Positions 44,659 through 52,748 of a stretch of DNA of 64,000 nt are shown piece after piece. This stretch comes from Ferrovibrio sp046297895. GTDB lineage: Bacteria > Pseudomonadota > Alphaproteobacteria > Ferrovibrionales > Ferrovibrionaceae. Numbering within the stretch: the first letter of the stretch is position 1; each line of letters starts with the position of its first letter. The notes under the pieces were generated by a model. The model ran no database searches. It was not told the DNA's origin and saw only the letters and a list, made by a program, of their open reading frames with translations. Both the position numbers and the translations under genes were made by a program. Where the stretch lies: positions 1-64,000 of the forward strand of contig NZ_JBKBHC010000004.1 of the NCBI RefSeq assembly GCF_046297895.1. Reading direction: 5' to 3'.

Positions 44659-45245
44659 GCCTTCTGCTCCAGCGGAATATTGGCCGCCAGCAATTCGGGC
44701 CGACCGGTGTCAGTGATACGAAATTCCTGCAGGCAGCGCCAATCCAGCTTGATCGGCGACTTGCCCAGCATCGGCCAGTCGAAGGCCAGGCCAAGCATGG
44801 CCCGGATCACGCCTTTATGGGTGATCGCGCCGGCATCCTGCCCGGCAACGGTCAGGCGCTGCAGCCAGGGCAACAGGCGGGCTTGCACCTGGCGCGGACT
44901 TTCGCCACCTGGCGGCTGCAGATCGAGGCCGCGATCTTCGTTTTCTATGAAACCGGCGCCATGCTCGATACGCAAATCAGCGATCGTATGGCCTTCATAG
45001 CTTCCCCAATCCATTTCGATCAGCGCCGGTTCGACCAGCGGCTGGATGCCGAGCGCCTCGGCCGTCTGCCGCGCGCGCAGCAACGGACTGCTGTACCAGA
45101 TGCGTTGGCGGTAGGCCTGCGGAAGGATTTGGGCCGCAAGCTGCCCGCGTCCGGCATCGGACAGAGGAATGTCGGCGCGCCCCTGCAGGCGGCCGGATTG
45201 ATTCCAGTCGGTCACGCCGTGACGCATCAGGATCAGCCTAGTCAT
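44655..45245 (-). CDS. Histidine phosphatase family protein
   Basis: A 196-residue phosphoglycerate-mutase-fold phosphatase. The catalytic motif is LMRHGVTDWNQSGRLQGRADIPLSDAGR, a second catalytic histidine is in GAITHKGVIRA, and the acid is in EMDWGSYEGHT. Enzymes of this type remove phosphate from sugars, nucleotides or cofactors. Its position among glycosyltransferases suggests a sugar-phosphate or polyprenyl-linked substrate, which is inference. Confidence 0.9.
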   Translation of the reverse strand: MTRLILMRHGVTDWNQSGRLQGRADIPLSDAGRGQLAAQILPQAYRQRIWYSSPLLRARQTAEALGIQPLVEPALIEMDWGSYEGHTIADLRIEHGAGFIENEDRGLDLQPPGGESPRQVQARLLPWLQRLTVAGQDAGAITHKGVIRAMLGLAFDWPMLGKSPIKLDWRCLQEFRITDTGRPELLAANIPLEQKA

Positions 45246-46381
45246 GCCGGCAGCCCCAGTGGGGCGAACGCGGCGCTCAGCCGCTGCCGGGCGGCTGTCA
45301 TCGACAGATGCGCGGCGACATGGCGGATTGAGGTGGCCGCCATGCTGCGTCTCAGCTCTTTATCGCCGAGGATGCCGCGGAGTGCCGCCGCCAGGGTCTC
45401 AGGCCGGTCATCCATCGCCAGCCACCCGGTTTCGCCATGACGCACGACATCAGGCACGCCGCGCGTACGCACGGACAGCACGGGCAGGCCCGCGGCCTGC
45501 GCCTCCAGCAGCGCCATGCCATAGGCCTCATTGATCGCGGGCCAGACGTAAAGATCGCAGGCCGCGTATAGGCCCGGCAGGTCCTGGGAATCAAGCTGGC
45601 CGGTAAATCGTGCGCGGTTGCCGGCAAAGGCGAAAGCCTGCTCAGCCGTCTTGCGCTCTGGGCCATCGCCCACCAGCAGAATCTGCCATTCTGCGTCCAT
45701 GCCAAGCTTCAGCATTTCCGCCAGCCGCAGGAAGGAGGCGATCTTGTCGCCGGCGCGCATCATGCCGACGGCCAGCAGCCATGGTTTTTCCGGTTCCAGG
45801 CCATGGAGCCGTTTGACGGCATCGCGATGCCTGCCGCGCGCATCGGCCGCCGCGGCAAAGGGTTCGTGGTCCAGAAAGGGCGGGAAAACCTGCACCTTGT
45901 CCGCACCTGCAAATGCAGACAGGCAAACCCGATCGAGTTCGGTGATCGGCAGCAGGATGTCCGCCGCGCGGATGGCGAGGGCGGCCTGCCTATAGCCGGC
46001 TGCCCAGGGGCCATGCTCGCGCTTGGGCGCCACCGATGGTTCGGCGATCACGTAGGGCAGATTGAAGCGGCGCTTCAGGGCAGGGCACAGGTAATCGGCG
46101 GCCTTGTGATAGACGTGATAGGTGAACAGCAGGTCAGGCCGCGTTGCCGGATCGGCTTGCCAGGCTGCGCTGAGCCGTTCGACCTCGATCGCGGCTGCCG
46201 CGACGGTCTCCGACTCGTGCCCGGAGTCGCCTTTGCGGTTGTAACTGCGCAGGGTCGATACAATATCGACCCGGTGACCAAGATCGGCCAATACCTGCAT
46301 GAACAGCCGCGCCATGCGTCGATCGCCTGATGGCGCCGGATGATCTGGCGGCTTGAGCGGGGCATAAAAACCGATCCGCAT
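45242..46381 (-). CDS. GT4 family glycosyltransferase
   Basis: A 379-residue GT-B glycosyltransferase. N-terminal pattern MRIGFYAPLKPPDHPAPSGDRRMARLF, mid-segment LLAVGMMRAGDKIASFLRLAEML and the E-x7-E motif PAINEAYGMALLEAQAAGLPVLS fit GT4 (RfaB-like). It probably transfers a hexose to a glycan or lipid acceptor on the cytoplasmic side. It overlaps the phosphatase by 4 bp and lies 12 bp after the second GT4 gene. Confidence 0.9.
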   Translation of the reverse strand: MRIGFYAPLKPPDHPAPSGDRRMARLFMQVLADLGHRVDIVSTLRSYNRKGDSGHESETVAAAAIEVERLSAAWQADPATRPDLLFTYHVYHKAADYLCPALKRRFNLPYVIAEPSVAPKREHGPWAAGYRQAALAIRAADILLPITELDRVCLSAFAGADKVQVFPPFLDHEPFAAAADARGRHRDAVKRLHGLEPEKPWLLAVGMMRAGDKIASFLRLAEMLKLGMDAEWQILLVGDGPERKTAEQAFAFAGNRARFTGQLDSQDLPGLYAACDLYVWPAINEAYGMALLEAQAAGLPVLSVRTRGVPDVVRHGETGWLAMDDRPETLAAALRGILGDKELRRSMAATSIRHVAAHLSMTAARQRLSAAFAPLGLPA

Positions 46382-46393
46382 GGCTCTTGCGGC

Positions 46394-47632
46394 CTAGGAT
46401 GCCAGGCCGAAGCGGTTGGCCAGAAAATCGATGCCGGCGGTCATGCCGAAAAGGCGCCGTACCCGCTGCGCACCGGCATTGCCCAGGCGTGCCCGCAAGG
46501 ACGGATCGACGATCAGGTGATTGAGGGCAACGGCCATGGCATCGGCATCTTCTGGCGGCACCAGCAATCCCGTTTCGCCGTCGACGATCAGTTCCGGAAT
46601 GGCGGAGATGGCGGTCGCAGCGCAGGGCAGTGCCTGGCTCTGCGCCTCCATCAGCACATTCGGCAGCCCGTCCATGTCGCCGTCACGGTCGCGGCGGCTG
46701 GCCAGAGCGAAGATATCGGCCTCGCGATAGGCAGAGATCACCTCCTCCTGCGCCTGGGCCCCGCGCCACGCGACGCGCTCGGCGATCCCAAGCTGGGCCG
46801 CCTGCGCCTTCAAGGCCGGCAGCAGCGGCCCGCCGCCGATATGGGTAAAGCGCCAATGCAGGCCTCGTGGCAGACGGGCGAGGGCCGCGAGCAGGATGTC
46901 AAAGCCCTTTTTCTCCACGGCACGGCCTATCGAGACCAGATGCACGGGGTCGGCCGGGTCCCGGCCATCCCGCGGCGGCCGCCAGCCAGGCGGTTCGGGG
47001 AAGCGGCCGAAGTCAAGCCCGTGATACACCAGCGACACCTTTCCCGGATCGCTCAGTGCGGTGAGGTGGGTCACGTTATGAGCGGTGCAGGTCACCATCC
47101 AGCGGCAATCACCGAGTTTTTCGCGTTTCTCCCATTCCGGAGTGATCCAGATGTCGCGCGCATGGGCAGAGGCCGACCAGGGCAGTTCCAGCATCATCGC
47201 AGCATATCGCGCCACCGAACCCGGGGTGTGGATGAAATGGGCGTGCAGATGGCGATATTGCGGAGGCAATTCGGCGGCCAGCACGAGGGCCTGACCGAAG
47301 CGACGGATGCGGTTGGGTGTGCGGTCGCGTTTGAGGTCCTGACGCCATTGTTTCAGGGCGACTCGGTAGCCGGGCAGGCGGCGGCTATGCCACCAGCCGC
47401 GCAGCACACGCATAGGCTCCTGGTACAGGTACTCCGGCAGATATAGCAGGGGTGCCTTGATCAGGCCGTGCAGGGCGTGTCGTTTGGTGTCGGTAGGATG
47501 GCGCAGGGATACAATCAGGATGTCCAGGCCGCGCGCTTCCAGCGCGGCAATCTCCTGGGCAATGAAGGTCTCCGACAGGCGGGGATAGCCTTTCAGGATG
47601 AAGGCGACCGAAGGGGACGGGGACGCGGACAT
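46394..47632 (-). CDS. GT4 family glycosyltransferase
   Basis: A 412-residue GT-B glycosyltransferase. It opens VAFILKGYPRLSETFIAQEIAALEARGLDILIVSLRHPTD, the signature of colanic-acid-type GT4 enzymes. Further on are DLVSIGRAVEKKGFDILLAALA-like donor-domain sequence and the E-x7-E motif LPNVLMEAQSQALPCAATAISAIPELIVDGETG. The frame is open to 47716 but the ATG at 47632 starts right before the conserved opening. The MurG-like gene lies 29 bp upstream. Confidence 0.9.
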   Translation of the reverse strand: MSASPSPSVAFILKGYPRLSETFIAQEIAALEARGLDILIVSLRHPTDTKRHALHGLIKAPLLYLPEYLYQEPMRVLRGWWHSRRLPGYRVALKQWRQDLKRDRTPNRIRRFGQALVLAAELPPQYRHLHAHFIHTPGSVARYAAMMLELPWSASAHARDIWITPEWEKREKLGDCRWMVTCTAHNVTHLTALSDPGKVSLVYHGLDFGRFPEPPGWRPPRDGRDPADPVHLVSIGRAVEKKGFDILLAALARLPRGLHWRFTHIGGGPLLPALKAQAAQLGIAERVAWRGAQAQEEVISAYREADIFALASRRDRDGDMDGLPNVLMEAQSQALPCAATAISAIPELIVDGETGLLVPPEDADAMAVALNHLIVDPSLRARLGNAGAQRVRRLFGMTAGIDFLANRFGLAS

Positions 47633-47661
47633 GACTTCTGGAAAACGCAATAAGGCGCGGA

Positions 47662-48885
47662 TCAGCCGCGCAAGCCGACCACGTTGGACGCCGGCGCCGA
47701 GGCAGGACGCAGCCATGGCTGCACCAGACGGTCGACGTTATCCAGTCCCTCAAGCAAACCGGGAATGACGATTTCGGACGGCAGCGGCTGGCGCGGCAGG
47801 TTGCGCAGCGCATTGGCCATCACGGCAGGATCGTAGATGCCGTCATCCTCCAGCATGCGGACAAGGCCGAGCTGCTGCGCGCGGTTGGCGCGGATGAACT
47901 GCTCCATGCGCGGCCGCTTGCGGGGAACGATGATGGCGCGCTTGTCCAAGGTGAGGATTTCGCAAAAGGTGTTGTAGCCTCCCATGGCCAGTACGCCGAC
48001 GGCGTTCTGTACCAGGTGTTCCATATGCGCATCGAAGGTTATGGCCTCTACGCGCGGCAGTTTGGCCACCCGGGCCAGGAAGTCGGCGCGGCGCTCGCGC
48101 TGCATGAACGGCCCCAGCACGATCAGGGCCGGGTAGGGCAGCATCTCGTTGCTTTCATAGGCCCGCAATACCCATTCGATCAGGCCTTCGCCATCGCCGC
48201 CGCCGCCCGGTGTAACAAGCAGGAAGGGCCGCTGTGTGATTTCAGGCAGTTGGTGTTCCGGCAGAGCTTCGGGCGAGAATCGCGGCAGGTATCCGGTATA
48301 GACGACCTTGCGTCGCACGCGTTCGGGCAGAGCAATGCCTTCCAAGGGATCGCAGAATTGCGGCAGGCCATAGACCCAGATCTGGTCGAACAGGCTTTTC
48401 AGCGCCGGCATGACATTCTTGCGCTCCCATTCCGGGGCCAGCGCGCTGGGTTCGTCCATCACGTCGCGCAGGCCAAGCACCAGACGGGTGCCGCCGGTCT
48501 TGAGCATCTTCATGGTTTCCAGGGCCTCGCCGCGCAGGCCCAGGGGTTCCTTGTCGACGATGAAGATATCGGGATCGAAGATCTTGGCGGTGTGCTGGAT
48601 GATCTCGGCGCGGATCTTCAGCGTTTCCTCGATATCCATGGGCAGGTTCAACGAGGTGTACTGTCCATCGCGCAGTTTAATCACGCCAGGAATCCGGACG
48701 AAATCGACCCGGCTGCGGAAGTCAAAGCTGCCGATGATCGGCGAGCCTGAAAGGATCAGCACCGACATGTCCTTGTGGCGCTCGACCAGCGCATGGGCAA
48801 TGGTTCGGCATCGGCGCAAATGGCCAAGGCCGAAGGTGTCGTGGCTGTAGATCAGCACACGGGTGCCGTCGCTGCGCGAAACCAT
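47662..48885 (-). CDS. MurG-like glycosyltransferase, first gene of the glycan/yej operon
   Basis: A 407-residue GT-B fold protein starting RVLIYSHDTFGLGHLRRCRTIAHALVERHK. A glycine-rich loop (LVTPGGGGDGEGLIEW) and MurG-like end segment (NAVGVLAMGGYNTFCEILTLDKRAIIVPRKRPRMEQFIRA) are visible. It is similar in plan to the 43504 product, whose N-terminus is also GxGHL/GxGHLRR, so the two may be paralogues. It is the promoter-proximal gene of an eleven-gene minus-strand operon and faces the degenerate ABC exporter gene across a 174-bp gap. Confidence 0.87.
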   Translation of the reverse strand: MVSRSDGTRVLIYSHDTFGLGHLRRCRTIAHALVERHKDMSVLILSGSPIIGSFDFRSRVDFVRIPGVIKLRDGQYTSLNLPMDIEETLKIRAEIIQHTAKIFDPDIFIVDKEPLGLRGEALETMKMLKTGGTRLVLGLRDVMDEPSALAPEWERKNVMPALKSLFDQIWVYGLPQFCDPLEGIALPERVRRKVVYTGYLPRFSPEALPEHQLPEITQRPFLLVTPGGGGDGEGLIEWVLRAYESNEMLPYPALIVLGPFMQRERRADFLARVAKLPRVEAITFDAHMEHLVQNAVGVLAMGGYNTFCEILTLDKRAIIVPRKRPRMEQFIRANRAQQLGLVRMLEDDGIYDPAVMANALRNLPRQPLPSEIVIPGLLEGLDNVDRLVQPWLRPASAPASNVVGLRG

Positions 48886-48926
48886 TCAGGTATCCCCCTC
48901 CCCCAATGGGAGCTCAGATGCCGGGA

Positions 48927-48937
48927 CTATGGCATAG
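48927..48937. promoter_or_regulatory. Short perfect palindrome in the glycan/ABC divergent promoter
   Basis: CTATGGCATAG reads the same on both strands apart from its central base. It lies in the 174-bp gap between the divergent 48885 and 49060 genes. It could be an operator serving both directions; no strong -35/-10 pair was found with it, so this is weak. Confidence 0.25.
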
Positions 48938-49059
48938 GCCCGCAGGGCAGGCCAAGGCCCTGAGATGATAGTCATTCTTAGACCGTTCCCGTTCCGTCTC
49001 GGCGATTGGCGGGCGGCAGGCGATCGGCTAAGGTCTGGCCGGGCTAGGGGAAAAGTTCC

Positions 49060-51714
49060 GTGGACAAGAACCTCTATAGTTTCATCCTAAAATACAGCCT
49101 CAAGCAGCAGGTTATCATCACCGTCCTGTCGGTGATTTCATTCGTTCCGTATTATTACTATCTCAGCATGCCCAAGACGATCGTCAACCAGGGCATCCAG
49201 GGCAAGGATGTCAGCTTTCCGATCGACGTCTTCGGCCTGGGGTTGCTGAACCTCGATCATACGCATTATCTGCTGCTGCTCTGCTGCGGGTTCCTCGCCC
49301 TTGTGATCGTCCAGCAGGCTTTCAAATACGTCATCAATTATTTCCAGGGTGTGGCGGGCGAGCGCATGCTGCGGCGCCTGCGTTATGAATTATACGCGCG
49401 CATCCTGCGCTTTCCCCTGCCGACCTTCCGGCGCACCAGCCAGGGCGAGATCATCCCCATGGTGATCGCCGAGGTCGAGCCGATTGGTGGTTTCATCGGG
49501 GAAAGCTTCGCATTGCCGATCTTTCAGGGCGGCATGCTGCTGGTGATCTTTGCTTTCCTGCTGCTCCAGAATCCGCTGATGGCCATGGCGGCCGTGGCGC
49601 TGTATCCGATCCAGTTCTACTTCGTTCCGAAAATGCAAGCCAAGGTGCGTGCATTGGGGCGCGAGCGCATCAAGAACCAGCGCCGCCTGTCAGACCGGAT
49701 CGGCGAAACCATCAGCGGCATACCGGAGCTGCATACCCATGACGCGGCCCATCCGATGCTGGCGGAATTCACCCGCCGCCTGAGCATCAGCTACTGGATC
49801 CGGGTCGAGATATTCCAGCGTAAATTCATGATCAAGTTTCTGAACAACTTCATTCAGCAACTTGGTCCTTTCTTCTTCTACGCCATCGGCGGGTATCTCA
49901 CCATCCAGGGACATATGGATGTTGGTACCGTGGTGGCGGCGGTGAATGCCCACAAGGAAATGGGGGCGCCATGGAAGGAACTGCTCAACCATTACCAGAC
50001 CCGCGAAGACGTGAAGCAGAAGTACGAGCAGGTCGTGAGCCAGTTCGAGCCGGAAGGGCTGCGCGATGCGGCGGACCAGGACGCGGAGCCGGCCGAGCCG
50101 GTTTCGCTGGCCGGGCCGGTCGCGATCTCCGGCGTATCGTTCCACGACGATCAGGACCAGCCGATTCTGGAGAATCTGACACTCAGTCTGCCCTGGCCAT
50201 CGCGAGTGGCCGTGGTGGGCGACCATGGCCGCGACGAAATGCTGCAGTTGCTGGCGCGCATGCAGGCGCCAGACCGCGGCAAGGTGCTTATTAACGAGCG
50301 GAATCTGGCCGATTTGCCGGAAACCGTCGCCGGCCGGCGGCTCGCCTATGTCGGTCCGTCCAGCTACATCTTCAATACGACACTGGGCAACAACCTGTTC
50401 CTTGGCCTGCGCCACCGGCCGATGATCCAGCGCCAACTGCAAGGCGCCGAGCGTGCGCGCTTCGAACGCGAGCTTGGTGAGGCACTGGCATCCGGCAATT
50501 CGCCCTACGACCCCGATTCAGACTGGACCGATTATGCCGCGGCCGGCGCGACGGGACCGGAGGATATCGTTGAGGTGGCGATTGCAGCTCTGCGTGCCGC
50601 GGGCTTCGATGAAGATGTCTATCAGATCGGTATGCGGGGCACGGTCGATCCGCGCCGTCGCCCGGATGTGGCCGAGCGCGTGCTAGCCGCCCGCATGGCT
50701 TTCCGCGAAAAGCTGAGCAGCGGCGCGCTGGCCGATCTGGTCGAGAACTGGGATCCCGCGCGCTACAACAGCAACGCGACCGTGGCCGAAAATCTGATGT
50801 TCGGCACCGCACGCGACGCCACGTATCAGGAAGACAACCTAGCGCGCGATCCGCATGTGCTGAGCGTTCTGGATGCGGTCGGCCTGCGCCAACGCTTCCT
50901 GCAGATCGGCTACGAAGTGGCCGGCACGATGGTCGAACTGTTCGCCGACCTGCCGCCGGAGCACGAGTTCTTCCAGCAGTTCAGTTTCATTTCCTCCGAC
51001 GACCTGCCCGATTACAAGGAGCTTCTACAGCGGACCAAGCCCGACGCACTGGAGCAACTGGCCGAGGCGGATCGGGTCAGGCTGATGTCGCTGCCATTCA
51101 GGCTCGTTCTGGCGCGTCACCGCCTGGGGCATTTCAACGAAGCCGAGCGCGATGCAATTCTCAAGGCGCGCAAGATATTTGCCGATACCTTGCCGGCAGG
51201 CCGGCGGGATGCGATCGCTTTCTTCGATCCAGACAAGTTCACCGTCTCGTCGAGTATCGTCGACAACATTCTGTTTGGCCGGGTTGCCTATGGCCAGGCC
51301 CAGGCCCAGGAGAAGATTGGCCACGTCATGGCCGATGTGGTGGAGCAGATGCAACTGCGCGTGCCGATCATAGAGGTTGGCATGCAGTTCGACGTGGGCA
51401 TTGCAGGCGCGCGGCTGAGTGCCGCCCAGCGCCAGAAGCTCGCGATTGCGCGCGCGCTGGTGAAGCGTCCCGATTGGCTTATGCTATCGGAGGCGACCGC
51501 GACGCTCGATCCGCGCAGCCATGCCCAGGTGCTGAAGGCGGTGATCGAGGCGCGCAAGGATGCCGGCCTGATCTGGTCGTTGCAGCGTGCAACCGATTGC
51601 GAGCTTTTCGATATCGTGGTCGTGATTGAGCATGGACGGATCGCGCAATGCGGCCCTTATGCTGAACTCTGCGAGAAGCATGGTCGCTTCAAGCAGATGT
51701 TGGCTCCCGCTTGA
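49060..51714 (+). CDS. ABC-exporter-like protein with degenerate ATPase motifs
   Basis: An 884-residue protein starting with GTG (AGGGGA ribosome-binding site). Residues 1-310 form an ABC exporter membrane domain with about five or six helices. The nucleotide-binding part begins at about 353 but is abnormal. Walker A is GDHGRDEM (387-394), without Lys or Ser/Thr. The Q-loop glutamine is missing (YVGPSSYIF). Some 280 residues separate this from the signature LSAAQRQ (786-792). Walker B is WLMLSEATATLD with Asp replaced by Ser810, and the H-loop histidine is missing (LIWSLQR). Three related segments, FNTTLGNNLFLG, YNSNATVAENLMFG and FTVSSSIVDNILFG, suggest internal duplication. ATP hydrolysis is unlikely unless a partner supplies it. 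It heads a plus-strand unit with a cyclic-nucleotide-binding protein. Confidence 0.88.
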   Translation: MDKNLYSFILKYSLKQQVIITVLSVISFVPYYYYLSMPKTIVNQGIQGKDVSFPIDVFGLGLLNLDHTHYLLLLCCGFLALVIVQQAFKYVINYFQGVAGERMLRRLRYELYARILRFPLPTFRRTSQGEIIPMVIAEVEPIGGFIGESFALPIFQGGMLLVIFAFLLLQNPLMAMAAVALYPIQFYFVPKMQAKVRALGRERIKNQRRLSDRIGETISGIPELHTHDAAHPMLAEFTRRLSISYWIRVEIFQRKFMIKFLNNFIQQLGPFFFYAIGGYLTIQGHMDVGTVVAAVNAHKEMGAPWKELLNHYQTREDVKQKYEQVVSQFEPEGLRDAADQDAEPAEPVSLAGPVAISGVSFHDDQDQPILENLTLSLPWPSRVAVVGDHGRDEMLQLLARMQAPDRGKVLINERNLADLPETVAGRRLAYVGPSSYIFNTTLGNNLFLGLRHRPMIQRQLQGAERARFERELGEALASGNSPYDPDSDWTDYAAAGATGPEDIVEVAIAALRAAGFDEDVYQIGMRGTVDPRRRPDVAERVLAARMAFREKLSSGALADLVENWDPARYNSNATVAENLMFGTARDATYQEDNLARDPHVLSVLDAVGLRQRFLQIGYEVAGTMVELFADLPPEHEFFQQFSFISSDDLPDYKELLQRTKPDALEQLAEADRVRLMSLPFRLVLARHRLGHFNEAERDAILKARKIFADTLPAGRRDAIAFFDPDKFTVSSSIVDNILFGRVAYGQAQAQEKIGHVMADVVEQMQLRVPIIEVGMQFDVGIAGARLSAAQRQKLAIARALVKRPDWLMLSEATATLDPRSHAQVLKAVIEARKDAGLIWSLQRATDCELFDIVVVIEHGRIAQCGPYAELCEKHGRFKQMLAPA

Positions 51715-51751
51715 ATTTTCTGAGCGGCGCCGAGCCGATGGAGATTGGGTT

Positions 51752-52207
51752 ATGAGCCTGAACGAAGAAGTTGAACTGCTTCGGCGGATTCCGCTTTTCG
51801 CCAAGATCGAGGCCTCGAAGCTGAAACTGCTGGCCTTTACCAGTCAGCGCCTGACCTACAAGCCCGGCGACGTGCTGTTCCGGCAGGGCGATCCGGGCGA
51901 TGCTGCGTTCGTCATCATCGGCGGCGAGGCCGATGTGATGGTGGATGCTCCGGCGGGGCAATTAAAGGTGGCGCATCTCAAACAGAATGATTTCGTCGGC
52001 GAGATCGCCATCCTGTGCGATGTGCCGCGCACGGCCACTGTGATCGCCGCAACCGAGGTGACCACCCTGCGCATCGAGAAGGACCTGTTTTTCCGACTGA
52101 TCACCGATTTCCCGCAGATCGCAATCGAGATCATGCGGGTGCTGGCGCAGCGCCTGGAGCGCACAACGGCCGATTTGCGGTCTCTGTCGTCCAAGCTGCA
52201 ATCCTGA
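51752..52207 (+). CDS. Stand-alone cyclic-nucleotide-binding domain protein
   Basis: A 151-residue protein consisting of one cNMP-binding domain with N- and C-terminal helices. The phosphate-binding cassette FVGEIAILCDVPRTATVIAA keeps the Gly-Glu and Arg residues that hold the cyclic phosphate, so ligand binding is plausible. There is no helix-turn-helix, so it is not a CRP-type regulator; it more likely senses cAMP/cGMP for a partner protein. It lies 37 bp after the ABC gene and 6 bp before a methyltransferase gene. The ATG at 51752 is chosen; upstream frame overlaps the ABC gene. Confidence 0.87.
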   Translation: MSLNEEVELLRRIPLFAKIEASKLKLLAFTSQRLTYKPGDVLFRQGDPGDAAFVIIGGEADVMVDAPAGQLKVAHLKQNDFVGEIAILCDVPRTATVIAATEVTTLRIEKDLFFRLITDFPQIAIEIMRVLAQRLERTTADLRSLSSKLQS

Positions 52208-52213
52208 TCCCGG

Positions 52214-52702
52214 ATGAGTCGCCTCGATAGCTTCATCCGCCGCCTTCAGGCGCAGCGGGACATCCTGAACTGGGCCGCTGAAGCCGTTGCCGGACAGGCC
52301 GGAACCGTGCTGGAGATCGGTCTTGGCAACGGCCGAACCTATGACCATCTCTGCAGTCGGTTCGACCGTGAACGCATCTATGCCTTTGATCGCGCCAATA
52401 ATGCCAATCCTCGTTCGCAACCGCCCGCCGAGCGGTTGGTGCTTGGTGAGTTTTCGGTCACGCTGTCCGCTTTTGCCAAAGCGCATCCCGATGGTGCCGT
52501 TCTGGTCCACAGTGATGTCGGCTTGGGCGACCCTGATGCCAATGCCCGTCAGGTGATCATGATGGGGCAGCTATTGCCCTCGCTGCTTGCTCCGGGCGGA
52601 TTGCTGCTCAGTGATCAGAATGTCAGCAGCCCCGACCTTCTGCCGCAACCTCTACCGGTGCCAATTCCTCCCGATCGCTACTTTGTGTATATAAGGCGCT
52701 GA
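52214..52702 (+). CDS. Small class I SAM-dependent methyltransferase
   Basis: A 162-residue Rossmann-fold protein with SAM motif I VLEIGLGNGRTYDHLC and acidic motif II (YAFDRANNANP). It ends with a strand pair GGLLLSDQNVSS...DRYFVYIRR. At 162 residues it is near the minimum for the fold and has no extra acceptor domain. The substrate is unknown. It is part of the ABC/cNMP/FAD plus-strand unit, 6 bp after the cNMP gene. Confidence 0.83.
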   Translation: MSRLDSFIRRLQAQRDILNWAAEAVAGQAGTVLEIGLGNGRTYDHLCSRFDRERIYAFDRANNANPRSQPPAERLVLGEFSVTLSAFAKAHPDGAVLVHSDVGLGDPDANARQVIMMGQLLPSLLAPGGLLLSDQNVSSPDLLPQPLPVPIPPDRYFVYIRR

Positions 52703-52748
52703 GGGGATCCCGAGTCCCCCATTCAAAAAGCGCCATAAGCGGGGGATC

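Noticed and set aside
47633..47716. Extended N-terminus of the 46394 glycosyltransferase
   Set aside because: The extra 28 residues overlap the preceding gene and have no GT4 character; the conserved opening begins right after the ATG at 47632.
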